Origin: Pseudorhodoferax sp. Leaf267
GTDB lineage: Bacteria; Pseudomonadota; Gammaproteobacteria; Burkholderiales; Burkholderiaceae_C
Direction of reading: 5' to 3'
Length of the DNA: 64,000 nucleotides
Assembly: GCF_001422405.1 (NCBI RefSeq)
Contig: NZ_LMMV01000001.1
Coordinates: 435,275-499,274, forward strand
Below, piece after piece: positions 22,576-31,535 of this stretch. Position 1 is the first letter of the stretch, and each line of letters starts with the position of its first letter. Position numbers and translations under genes: made by a program. Under the pieces are notes generated by a model that saw only the letters and a program-made list of their open reading frames with translations, did not search any database and was not told the origin of the DNA.

Positions 22576-23322
22576 TCAGGCCGCCTTGGCGCGGTAGTGG
22601 TAGCCATAGCAGCGTGTGAACCCCAGCGCCGCGTACAGCGCACAGGCCGGCGCGTTCTGCGCGCTGACCTGCAGGTAGGCCCAGCCTGCGCCCGCGTGCT
22701 GCCCCCAGTGCAGCAGGCCCTGCACCAGCGCGCGCCCGTGCCCCTGGCCGCGGTGCTGTGGTGCCACCACGAGGTCGTACAGCCCGACCGCGCCGCGCTC
22801 CAGCACGGCGAGGCCGTACGCGACCGGCTGCCCGCCGATGAGCACCGTGGCGAAGCCGGCTGGCAGCGCGATCAAGTGCACCATGGCGTGGTGCATGGCC
22901 CATTGCTGGCGCGGCACGCCATTGGCGGCGGCCAGGCCGTCCAGCCAGGCGTCCGACCGCTCGCTCGCCACATGCACATGGGCCTGAGCCTGCAGGCCCG
23001 GCAACGGCGCGTGCAGCACCAGGCTCGGGTCCAGCACGGCGTAGCCGGCCTCGGCCAGCTCGCGGTCTGCCGCGGGCGGCGCCAGCGGCGAGATGCGGAA
23101 CACGGCCGGCTGCCCGTGGCGCGCATAGAAAGCCTCGGCGGCGGCACGCTGGCCGTCGAAGCTTGCCCCGGGCAGCACGGCGTTGGCCGAGTTCGCGCGC
23201 TTGGTGAACCCGTCCGACAGCCGGAACAGCCAGCCGCCGTGCAGCACCGCCTGGCGCGCCGGCCAGGCGTTGAAGGCGCGTTCTTCGAGGGCGTGGACCA
23301 GGGCGGTGTCGGGCGATTCCAT
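22576..23322 (-). CDS. GNAT family N-acetyltransferase
   Basis: 248 residues from MESPDTALVH. The C-terminal half carries the GNAT core: VGLYDLVVAPQHRGQGHGRALV with the acetyl-CoA-binding QHRGQGHG loop, and LQVSAQNAPACALYAALGF. The N-terminal half (RAFNAWPARQAVLHGGWLFR) is typical of a GNAT group with a degenerate N-terminal GNAT-like domain. Acceptor substrate unknown. Transcribed divergently from the TauD-type gene. Confidence 0.85.
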   Translation of the reverse strand: MESPDTALVHALEERAFNAWPARQAVLHGGWLFRLSDGFTKRANSANAVLPGASFDGQRAAAEAFYARHGQPAVFRISPLAPPAADRELAEAGYAVLDPSLVLHAPLPGLQAQAHVHVASERSDAWLDGLAAANGVPRQQWAMHHAMVHLIALPAGFATVLIGGQPVAYGLAVLERGAVGLYDLVVAPQHRGQGHGRALVQGLLHWGQHAGAGWAYLQVSAQNAPACALYAALGFTRCYGYHYRAKAA

Positions 23323-23464
23323 GGGGCGGCGGCAGAGGGTGGGACGCGGCATTGTGCGGCCCGCGCGCGCACCAACGGTTTGCGCATAAGCACCTGCGAT
23401 CTTGGTCGTTCACGCGCCGCGCGCCGCTCTCCAGAATCCGCCGCTTCATCACCCAGGAGAACCC

Positions 23465-24406
23465 ATGACCCAGGTAGCTACCCACGACGCGACGACCGCG
23501 CTCGACCTCGTGCCGCTGGCCGGCCGCATCGGCGCCGAGGTGCGCGGCGTGGCGCTGTCCGCCGCGCTGGAAGAGGGCACGCTGGCCGCGCTGCATGCAG
23601 CGCTGCTGCGCCACAAGGTGCTGTTCCTGCGCGGCCAGCAGCAGCTCGACGATGCCGGCCAGGAGGCCTTCGCGCGCCGACTGGGCGAGCCCGTGGCGCA
23701 CCCCACCGTGCCCTCGCGCGCGGGCACCGCCACGGTGCTGGAGCTCGACTCGCAGCACGGCGGCCGCGCCAACTCCTGGCACACGGACGTGACCTTCGCG
23801 CATGCGCCGCCCAAGATCTCGGTGCTGCGCGGCGTGGTGATCCCGCCCGTGGGCGGCGACACCGTGTGGGCCAACACCGTCACCGCCTACGACGACCTGC
23901 CGCAGCCGCTGCGCACGCTGGCCGACAGCCTGCGCGCCGTGCACAGCAACCAGTACGACTACGCACAGCAGCGCGCGCCCCACGAGGTGTCGCAGGAGGC
24001 CGTCAAGCGTTACCGCGAGGTGTTCACCTCCACGCTGTACGAGACCGAGCACCCCGTGGTGCGCGTGCACCCCGAGACCGGCGAGCGCAGCCTGGTGCTG
24101 GGCCATTTCGCACAGCGCCTGCAGGGCTTCAATTCGCAGGACTCGGCGCACTTGCTGGCCGCGCTGCAGGCCCACGTGATCCGGCTGGAGAACACCGTGC
24201 GCTGGCGCTGGCGGGCCGGCGACGTGGTGATCTGGGACAACCGCGCCACGCAGCACTACGCCATCAACGACTATGGCGACCAGCACCGCGTGGTGCGCCG
24301 CGTGACGCTGGCCGGCGACGTGCCGGTGGGCGTGGACGGGCGGCCCTCGCTCGCGCTGACGCCGGCGCCCAGGGCCAGCGCACCGGCCGCGGCGGTGGCC
24401 GCGTGA
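23465..24406 (+). CDS. TauD/TfdA family Fe(II)/2-oxoglutarate dioxygenase (alkylsulfonate or alkylsulfate cleaving)
   Basis: 313 residues from MTQVATHDAT behind AGGAG. The iron triad is visible: His106 and Asp108 in NSWHTDVTF and the distal His in NRATQHYAIND; the 2-oxoglutarate Arg lies in QHRVVRRVTL. TauD-type enzymes oxidise the carbon next to a sulfonate or sulfate so that sulfite or sulfate leaves. Its stop overlaps the GTG of the sulfite dehydrogenase gene (GTGA), so the sulfite produced is probably oxidised by the next two products. Substrate (taurine, other alkanesulfonate, alkyl sulfate) cannot be told from sequence. Confidence 0.9.
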   Translation: MTQVATHDATTALDLVPLAGRIGAEVRGVALSAALEEGTLAALHAALLRHKVLFLRGQQQLDDAGQEAFARRLGEPVAHPTVPSRAGTATVLELDSQHGGRANSWHTDVTFAHAPPKISVLRGVVIPPVGGDTVWANTVTAYDDLPQPLRTLADSLRAVHSNQYDYAQQRAPHEVSQEAVKRYREVFTSTLYETEHPVVRVHPETGERSLVLGHFAQRLQGFNSQDSAHLLAALQAHVIRLENTVRWRWRAGDVVIWDNRATQHYAINDYGDQHRVVRRVTLAGDVPVGVDGRPSLALTPAPRASAPAAAVAA

Positions 24407-25650
24407 GCGGGCCCGGCACGACCGCATCGCGCCGCCGTTTCCTGGGCCGCTCCGCCGCGCTGGGCGCCGCGGGCCTGGCCTTGGGTGCACGCGCAGCCGA
24501 AGAAGCGCCGCTCGACATCCCGCCCTGGACGCGCACACCCGGCGAGCCCGTGCTGTGGCGCGGCTACGGCCTGCCCGATGTGCACGAGGCCCACGTGGTG
24601 CGCCGCACGCGCGGCACGGCCGTGCTGCCCGGCGCGTCATCGTCGCTCACGCCGCTGCAGAACCTGCACGGCATCATCACCCCGACCGGCCTGGTGTTCG
24701 AGCGCCACCACGCCGGCATCCCGCAGATCGACCCGGCGCTGCACCGGCTCGTGGTGCACGGCCTGGTGCAGCGCCCGCTGATCCTGAGCATGGACGACCT
24801 GGTGCGCTTTCCCTCGGTGTCGCGCATCCACTTCCTCGAATGCTCGGGCAACACCGGCGTGGAGTGGCGCGGGCCGGCCAGCAAGTCCATCCAGCAGAGC
24901 CACGGCCTGCTGTCGTGCTGCGAATGGACCGGCGTGCGCCTGTCCACCATCCTGCAGGAAGTGGGCGTCGATCCCGCGGCCGCCTGGGTGCTGGCCGAGG
25001 GCGCTGACGGCGCCGCCATGTCGCGCAGCATCCCGATTGCCAAGGCCTGGGAAGACGCGCTCCTGGTCTACGCGCAGAACGGCGAGATGCTGCGGCCCGA
25101 GCACGGCTACCCGCTGCGCCTGTTCCTGCCCGGCTGGGAGGGCAACGCCAGCATCAAATGGCTGCGGCGCCTGAAGCTCGGCGCGCAGCCCTTCATGACG
25201 CGCGAGGAGACGTCCAAGTACACCGACTCGCTGCCCGATGGCCGTGCGCGCCAGTTCACGTTCACGATGGAGGCCAAGTCCGTCATCACCTACCCGGCCG
25301 TGGACCACCGCCTGCGCGGCAAGGGCTACTACGAGATCAGCGGCCTGGCCTGGACCGGGCAGGGCCGCGTGAAGCGTGTCGACGTGTCGACCGATGGCGG
25401 CGCAACCTGGCGCGAGGCGCGCATCGAAGGGCCGGTGCTCGACCGCGCGCTCACGCGCTTCAAGGCCGACTGGCAGTGGGACGGCGGCCCCGCCGTGCTG
25501 CAAAGCCGCGTGACGGACGAGACCGGCTATGTGCAGCCCACGGGCCGGCAACTCATTGCACAGCGCGGGCTGAACTCGCTCTACCACTACAACGCGATCC
25601 AGAGCTGGCGCGTGGCAACCGACGGAGGCATCAGCAATGCGCAAGTCTGA
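24403..25650 (+). CDS. soxC: Sulfite dehydrogenase, molybdopterin subunit (SoxC-type)
   Basis: 415 residues from a GTG that overlaps the preceding stop. A Tat signal (SRRRFLGRSAALGAAG) directs periplasmic export. The Mo-binding Cys147 is in FLECSGNTG. The sulfite-oxidase molybdopterin fold is followed by the Mo-co dimerisation domain (~300-415; KRVDVSTDGGATW). Its 3' end overlaps the cytochrome gene by 14 bases, matching SoxCD/SorAB organisation in which electrons from sulfite pass to a c-type cytochrome. No other sox genes are in the window, so it serves organosulfur breakdown rather than a complete Sox system here. Confidence 0.9.
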   Translation: MSGPGTTASRRRFLGRSAALGAAGLALGARAAEEAPLDIPPWTRTPGEPVLWRGYGLPDVHEAHVVRRTRGTAVLPGASSSLTPLQNLHGIITPTGLVFERHHAGIPQIDPALHRLVVHGLVQRPLILSMDDLVRFPSVSRIHFLECSGNTGVEWRGPASKSIQQSHGLLSCCEWTGVRLSTILQEVGVDPAAAWVLAEGADGAAMSRSIPIAKAWEDALLVYAQNGEMLRPEHGYPLRLFLPGWEGNASIKWLRRLKLGAQPFMTREETSKYTDSLPDGRARQFTFTMEAKSVITYPAVDHRLRGKGYYEISGLAWTGQGRVKRVDVSTDGGATWREARIEGPVLDRALTRFKADWQWDGGPAVLQSRVTDETGYVQPTGRQLIAQRGLNSLYHYNAIQSWRVATDGGISNAQV

Positions 25651-26185
25651 AGCGCTGGCGCTCGCATTGCTGCTGGCCTGCAGCGCCACGCAGGCCCAGG
25701 TGTACGGCCTGGGCCGGCCTGCGACCCCTGCCGCCATCGCGGCCTGGGACATCGATGTTGCGCCCGATGGCGCCGGCCTGCCCAATGGCCGCGGCTCAGT
25801 CACCGCCGGCCAGGCGGTCTACGCCGCCCAGTGCGCGGCCTGCCATGGCGCCCAGGGCGAGGGCAAGCCGGCCGACGCGCTGGTCGGTGGCCAGGGCACG
25901 CTGGCCACGCCCAAACCCATCAAGACCATCGGCAGCTTCTGGCCGCACGCGACCACGGTGTTCGACTTCATCCGCCGCGCCATGCCCTACCAGGCGCCGC
26001 AGAGCCTTTCCGCCGACGAGGTCTACGCCGTCACGGCCTACCTGCTGCACCTGAACGGCATCGTGCCGGCCGATGCGGTGCTGGACGCCACGACCTTGCC
26101 GCAGGTGCGCATGCCGAATCGCGATGGCTTCATCGCCGACGCGCGGCCGGACACCGCCAGCACGCCCTGCGTGCAATGCAGATGA
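25637..26185 (+). CDS. soxD: c-type cytochrome subunit of sulfite dehydrogenase (SoxD/SorB-like)
   Basis: 182 residues. Signal peptide ALALALLLACSATQAQ; a single haem site CAACH; candidate distal Met in the RRAMPYQAPQ or VRMPNRDGF segment. The C-terminus MPNRDGFIADARPD is characteristic of cytochromes paired with SoxC-like enzymes. The start lies inside the end of soxC, indicating coupled translation. Electron acceptor of the periplasmic sulfite dehydrogenase. Confidence 0.88.
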   Translation: MRKSEALALALLLACSATQAQVYGLGRPATPAAIAAWDIDVAPDGAGLPNGRGSVTAGQAVYAAQCAACHGAQGEGKPADALVGGQGTLATPKPIKTIGSFWPHATTVFDFIRRAMPYQAPQSLSADEVYAVTAYLLHLNGIVPADAVLDATTLPQVRMPNRDGFIADARPDTASTPCVQCR

Positions 26186-26200
26186 ACCCCAGGAGATGAC

Positions 26201-27550
26201 ATGACCCAACGCAAGCTGCGCCTCGGCGCCTTCATCATGGCCACCGGCCACCACATCGCCGCCTGGCGCCACCCGGGCTCGCAGGCCGATGCCGGCACCA
26301 ACATCGACCACTACATCGAGGTCGCGCAGATCGCCGAGCGCGGCCTGTTCGACCAGGTCTTCGTGGCCGACAGCCCCGGCGTGCAATTCAAGGGCGACGA
26401 CGAGGCCTTCAGCCGCCAGGGCCGCGTGTCCTACTTCGAGCCCGTCACGCTGTGGGCCGCGCTGTCCGCCGTGACCAAGCACATCGGCTTCGTCGCAACC
26501 GCCTCCACCACCTACGAAGACCCGTTCCTGCTGGCCCGCAAGTTCGCCTCGCTCGACCACCTCAGCAAGGGCCGCGCGGCCTGGAACGTGGTGACCACCA
26601 GCGCCGACAACGTGCACGGCAACTTCGGCCTGGACAGGCACCCCGACCCGGCCCTGCGCTACGAGCGCGCGCACGAGTTCGTCGACGTGGTCAAGGGCCT
26701 GTGGGACAGCTTCGAGGACGACGCCTTCGTACGCAATGCCGAGACGGGCGTGTACTTCGACCCGGCCAGGCTGCATGTGCTCAACCACGTGGGCAAACAC
26801 TTCCAGGTGAAGGGCCCGCTGAACCTGGGCCGCCCGCCGCAGGGCCACCCCGTCATCGTGCAGGCCGGCTCGTCGGAAGACGGCAAGGAACTGGCCGCCG
26901 CCACGGCCGAGGCCATCTTCACGGCCTGGACCAGCCTGGCCGAGGCCCAGGCCTTCTACCGCGACGTGAAGGGCCGCATGGCCCGCTACGGCCGCCGGCC
27001 CGAACAGCTGCTGGTGCTGCCCGGCATCTCACCCGTGATCGGCCGCACCGAGGAAGAGGCGCAGGCCAAATGGGCGCAGCTGCAGTCGCTGATCCACCCC
27101 TCGGTGGGCCTCAACACACTGCAGCCCTTCTGGCCCGGCGAGGACCTCAAAAAGTGGAACCTCGACGCGCCGCCGCCCTACATTCCCGAGCCGCCCAAGG
27201 GCACGCACAGCCGCACGCATGTCGTGCTGGAGCTGGCACGGCGCGAGCGCTACACGGTGCGCCAGCTGTACGAATACCTGGCCGGCGCGCGCGGCCACTG
27301 GGTGGTGGTGGGCACGCCCGCGACGATCGCCGACCGCATGCAGGAATGGTTCGAGAACGGCGCGGCCGATGGCTTCAACGTCATGCCGCCGGTGCTGCCC
27401 GAGTCGCTGGAGACCTTCGTCGACCTGGTGGTGCCCGAACTGCAGCGGCGCGGGCTGTTCCGTACCGCGTACGAAGGGACGACCCTGCGCGAAAACCTGG
27501 GCCTGGCGCGCCCCGAGAACCAGTTCGCCAAAGCCCGCAAGGCCGCCTGA
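26201..27550 (+). CDS. NtaA/DmoA-family FMN-dependent monooxygenase
   Basis: 449 residues behind an AGGAG site. A luciferase-like TIM barrel of the NtaA/SnaA/DszA/SoxA subgroup: KLRLGAFIMATGHHIAAWRHP, GLFDQVFVADS, RVSYFEPVTL, WNVVTTS, PVIVQAGSSEDGK and VGTPATIADRMQEWFENGAADGFNVM (abbreviated). These enzymes use reduced FMN from a separate reductase to oxidise organosulfur or nitrilotriacetate-type compounds. Its position after TauD and SoxCD favours an organosulfur substrate. No reductase is adjacent; the SsuE-like protein at 45368 could supply FMNH2. Confidence 0.9.
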   Translation: MTQRKLRLGAFIMATGHHIAAWRHPGSQADAGTNIDHYIEVAQIAERGLFDQVFVADSPGVQFKGDDEAFSRQGRVSYFEPVTLWAALSAVTKHIGFVATASTTYEDPFLLARKFASLDHLSKGRAAWNVVTTSADNVHGNFGLDRHPDPALRYERAHEFVDVVKGLWDSFEDDAFVRNAETGVYFDPARLHVLNHVGKHFQVKGPLNLGRPPQGHPVIVQAGSSEDGKELAAATAEAIFTAWTSLAEAQAFYRDVKGRMARYGRRPEQLLVLPGISPVIGRTEEEAQAKWAQLQSLIHPSVGLNTLQPFWPGEDLKKWNLDAPPPYIPEPPKGTHSRTHVVLELARRERYTVRQLYEYLAGARGHWVVVGTPATIADRMQEWFENGAADGFNVMPPVLPESLETFVDLVVPELQRRGLFRTAYEGTTLRENLGLARPENQFAKARKAA

Positions 27551-27566
27551 TCCGCAGGGCTGCGGC

Positions 27567-27935
27567 ATGATGGCGGCCATGCCCGATGCCCCCACATCCG
27601 CCCCCGGCCGCCCTGCGCGGCAGGTCTATTGCCTGTGCGCCGAATGGTGCGGCGTCTGCCGCGAATGGCGCGCCGCCTTCGAGGCCCAGGCCGCCGCCCA
27701 CCCGGGCGACGCGTTCGCGTGGATCGATGTCGATGCGCATGAAGAAGTGCTGGACGCGGTGGAGATCGAGACCTTCCCGGTCGTGCTGATCGCGGAGCAG
27801 GGCAGAGTGCTGTTCTTCGGGGCGATCGAGCCGTCGGGGGGAATGCTGGGGCGGATGCTGGAGCGGGTGGAGGGTGGTGTGGCGTCGGCGCGCGATGACG
27901 CGGAACGCTTGCTGAATGTTCTGTCTTCAGGCTAA
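27567..27935 (+). CDS. Thioredoxin-like protein
   Basis: 122 residues from the first of three in-frame ATGs (27567, 27570, 27579; AGGG precedes). The thioredoxin active site is LCAEWCGVCREW, a CGVC dithiol, followed by FAWIDVDAHEEVLDAVEIETFPVVLI with the cis-Pro loop TFPVV. No signal peptide, so cytoplasmic. It follows the monooxygenase by 16 bases on the same strand and may be the last gene of that operon. Specific partner unknown. Confidence 0.82.
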   Translation: MMAAMPDAPTSAPGRPARQVYCLCAEWCGVCREWRAAFEAQAAAHPGDAFAWIDVDAHEEVLDAVEIETFPVVLIAEQGRVLFFGAIEPSGGMLGRMLERVEGGVASARDDAERLLNVLSSG

Positions 27936-28327
27936 TGTGGCTGAACTTTTCAAACTTAACGAGGTTTTCGGAATTTTCCGATAGCAGTAGACTCTTGACC
28001 TTGGCAGGGTTTCTCGACCTGCTGACGAAAGCTCTGCATGATTCTTCTGAAATCCATTGACTCACCTTGCTCAGGTATTGGTGCGCTGTTGGCTCACTAC
28101 GAAGTCATTCATCGATCAAGCGCCGTGGTTCCTTTTGAACCTTCTTCGACACCCACTTCCATAAGTGCTACTTGGCCCCTTCCTAGTGCTAGTAAGCCGA
28201 TGAGCAGCTTGTGCCAACGCGCGCATGGTCGTACTCAGTTCTGGCAAGTGGAACGACATGGGTTCTTTTCCGCAACTAAGCTGAATTTGCGCAACGCGCC
28301 CTGAGCGCACTTCATCGAAGACAACGC
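27936..28327. other. Lower-GC intergenic region upstream of the toxin-antitoxin pair
   Basis: About 390 bases, clearly richer in A and T than the flanking genes. It contains a perfect palindrome, TCGGAATTTTCCGA (27968-27981), which could be an operator or the tail of a terminator. A plus-strand open frame of 88 codons (28038-28304) has no recognisable feature and no convincing ribosome site. The composition suggests that the following module was acquired. Confidence 0.5.
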
Positions 28328-28798
28328 ATGACCACCCTTCTCACTACTTCACCTGTTGTCACTGGAAGTGCGCCCACTCACAGCAAAGCGTCCAGCGATC
28401 CCTACACCAGCATTGCGGAGTCTGCGAACGTGTTGCGGTCAGGTGCTCAGTACCGCCGTGACCGAATGGATGCCGCCGACATGATCAATACCGACGAAGC
28501 CGCCAAGTTGGCCGGTACAAGCCGCGTGACGATCAACGCCTGGATCAAGGCTGGCCGCTGCATCGCGGTGTCTAACCTGCGCCGCGGGTTCAAGCTGCCG
28601 CGCTGGCAGTTCGAGCCTTCCGTCTGGCCCTTACTGCAGCCCCTTGCAAAAAGCATTGGCAGCAGCGACGGCTGGCAATTGCTGGCCTTTCTTGAGGCGC
28701 CTTCGATGGCGTTGGACGGCCAGACTCCGCGCGCTGCGCTGGAGCAGGGCGTTTCTGGAGAGCGCATTCTTGCGCTGGCGACGGCTGAGGCACATTGA
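28328..28798 (+). CDS. Xre/MbcA/ParS-type antitoxin of a RES toxin-antitoxin system
   Basis: 156 residues. The middle carries a helix-turn-helix (NTDEAAKLAGTSRVTINAWI). The C-terminal half matches the toxin-binding MbcA/ParS domain: WQLLAFLEAPSMALDGQTP then RAALEQGVSGERILALA, the usual 'Leu-x-Pro-x-x-x-Leu-Asp-Gly-x-x-Pro' pattern. The first ~45 residues are Ser/Thr-rich and look unstructured; a shorter form starting at Met47 or Met52 (near MDAADMINTDEA) is possible. The toxin gene starts 9 bases after its stop. Confidence 0.8.
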   Translation: MTTLLTTSPVVTGSAPTHSKASSDPYTSIAESANVLRSGAQYRRDRMDAADMINTDEAAKLAGTSRVTINAWIKAGRCIAVSNLRRGFKLPRWQFEPSVWPLLQPLAKSIGSSDGWQLLAFLEAPSMALDGQTPRAALEQGVSGERILALATAEAH

Positions 28799-28807
28799 CC
28801 TCACTTC

Positions 28808-29389
28808 ATGAATCTCGAAGCACTGAATCCACCTATCGTTGAATTCCCTGCGCATCAAATTTGGCACCGCGTGCAGCGCATCAAGGCGCGTAGCGACAGC
28901 ATCCGGACTCGCGGCTTTGTTCTCGCACCGCCGGGCAGCTTGGCCGGCCGATTCGATCTGCGCGACGAGGCCACGGCCTACCTGGGCGACAGCGAGCTCA
29001 CGGCCTTGTACGAGTCGCTGTTTCGAAGAGAGGCGCGCAACTGCCATCTGGGCCGATTGCGCGAGCGCGCACTAACTAGCTTTCGCAGCACCGCGCGCCT
29101 ACGGCTCGTGGACCTATGTGGACTGGAAGAGCAGTTTCCGGTACTACAGTCGCTGCGTTATGAATCGACACAGGCATTTGCCGCGGACTGCCGGCGGGCG
29201 GACCTGCATGGCATTGCTTATGCGTCAGCACAGCATCCTCATCACGGCTGCGTTTGCCTGTTCGAGGCCGGCATTGCGCGCATGAAGCGCATGACGCAAA
29301 CGCCGCTGGTTCATGCCGGAGCCATGCGTTTGCACCGCAGCGTCGTGCAGGCGGCGCACGGGTCGCAGGTGCCCATCGTGCAGTCGTAA
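28808..29389 (+). CDS. RES domain toxin (NAD+-degrading toxin family)
   Basis: 193 residues. The RES domain is seen as an early Arg (IWHRVQRIKAR), then YLGDSELTALYES with the conserved Glu69, and the terminal GIAYASAQHPHHGCVCLFE with Ser140, the usual 'G-I-x-Y-x-S ... LF' signature. RES toxins such as MbcT consume NAD+ and arrest or kill the cell when the Xre partner is lost. Antitoxin-first order and tight spacing support a type II module. Confidence 0.82.
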   Translation: MNLEALNPPIVEFPAHQIWHRVQRIKARSDSIRTRGFVLAPPGSLAGRFDLRDEATAYLGDSELTALYESLFRREARNCHLGRLRERALTSFRSTARLRLVDLCGLEEQFPVLQSLRYESTQAFAADCRRADLHGIAYASAQHPHHGCVCLFEAGIARMKRMTQTPLVHAGAMRLHRSVVQAAHGSQVPIVQS

Positions 29390-29401
29390 GAGCCAGTCCC
29401 C

Positions 29402-29913
29402 ATGCTGATCGAGCCCGCCACTCCCAAGACAGCCGCGCCATCGCCGAGGTGCAGGTCCTGTCCTGACAGCACGCCTACAAAGGCATCCTGCCGCGCGCGA
29501 TGCTGGCCACCATGGACATCGACCAGCGCGAAGCCCAATGGCGCAGCGCGCTGGCCCTGGGGCGGCCGCAGGTGCTGGTGGCGCGGGCCGACGGTGCGGT
29601 ACAGGGCTTCATCGCGTTCGGGCCTTCGCGCGACGCCGATGTGGCGCCCGGCAGCGCCGAGATCTGGGCCTTCTAACTGGCTCCGGCCGCCTGGTCGCGC
29701 GGCTGGGGCCGCATGCTGTGGCTGGCGGCGCGCGAGCAGATGCGCACGCACGGCCATGCCAGCGTGAGCCTGTGGGTGCTGGCCGCGAACGCGCGGGCGA
29801 TCATGTTCTATGCGGCGGCTGGTTTTGCACGCGAGGCCAAGTCGGCGCGGCTCATCAAGGTCGGCGGCGAGCAGGTGCGGGAGTTGCGCTGCAGTTGCAG
29901 CCTCGAAAGCTGA
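29402..29913 (+). pseudogene. GNAT N-acetyltransferase pseudogene (one frameshift, two nonsense codons)
   Basis: The start ATG 29402 reads MLIEPATPK, a normal GNAT beginning. One base is missing between 29425 and 29428, and the protein continues in another frame as DSRAIAEVQVLS. TGA at 29464 then replaces the Trp expected in the family pattern VxSWxxAYxGILP (QHAYKGILP follows). TAA at 29674 replaces a residue after AEIWAF. The remaining frame contains WGRMLWLAAREQM and WVLAANARAIMFYAAAGFAREA, the acetyl-CoA core, ending at 29913. Three independent lesions show it is inactive. Confidence 0.85.
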
Positions 29914-29944
29914 GCGCAGAGCTGCAGCGCCGCCGCGTGGCGCC

Positions 29945-30268
29945 TCAACCCACGGCCACCCGCCGCCTGAACGGCTCCAGCACCTCCGACCGGCCACCCC
30001 CGCGCAGCCGCTGCGCGATCGCCTCGCCGAGGCCCGCCGAATGCTTGAACCCATGCCCCGAGCACGCCGAGGCGATCCACACATTCGACGCGCCATCCAT
30101 CTGGTCGACCACGAAATCGCGGTCCGGCGTCACGGTGTACATGCAGGCGCGTGCCTTCAACGCTTGGCCACGGATCTGCGGGAAGCGGGCCTGCACGCGG
30201 CTAGCGTGCAGGCCGGCGATCTCGTCCGCGCCCACCTCGCGCCACAAGGCGTCGGGCGCGGCTTCGTG
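29945..30268 (-). pseudogene. Truncated C-terminal remnant of a sarcosine oxidase-like FAD enzyme
   Basis: The minus-strand frame encodes about 107 residues ending in TGA at 29945. The block CMYTVTPDRDFVVDQMD then IASACSGHGFKHSAGLGEAIAQ is the conserved C-terminus of monomeric sarcosine oxidase/N-methyltryptophan oxidase, including the Cys two residues before Tyr that carries covalent FAD. The whole N-terminal two-thirds, including the FAD-binding GxGxxG, is absent: the homologous frame runs directly into the 3' end of hppD. A deletion remnant. Confidence 0.75.
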
Positions 30269-30270
30269 CC

Positions 30271-31356
<1,086 letters not shown>

Positions 31357-31535
31357 GGAGGGTCTCCGTGTGGGTGGTGAACAGCTTCCCATGGTAGGGA
31401 TTCAGGGTGCAGTATTCCTGCAATGTTTTGCACCCGCACTGGCTCTTGCGCGTGATTCCTGCGCTGCTGCGCGTACGTGTGCCGCTTTATCTTTGGAATA
31501 TGGGTCTTCGCGATGGATTCACGCGCAGCACGGCC

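Noticed and set aside
27990-28025. TTGACCTTGGCAGG resembling a CueR promoter
   Set aside because: Nineteen bases after TTGACC there is no -10-like hexamer, and no copper gene follows.
28038-28304. 88-codon plus-strand frame upstream of the antitoxin
   Set aside because: No domain, no convincing ribosome site, and composition like the surrounding low-GC intergenic DNA.
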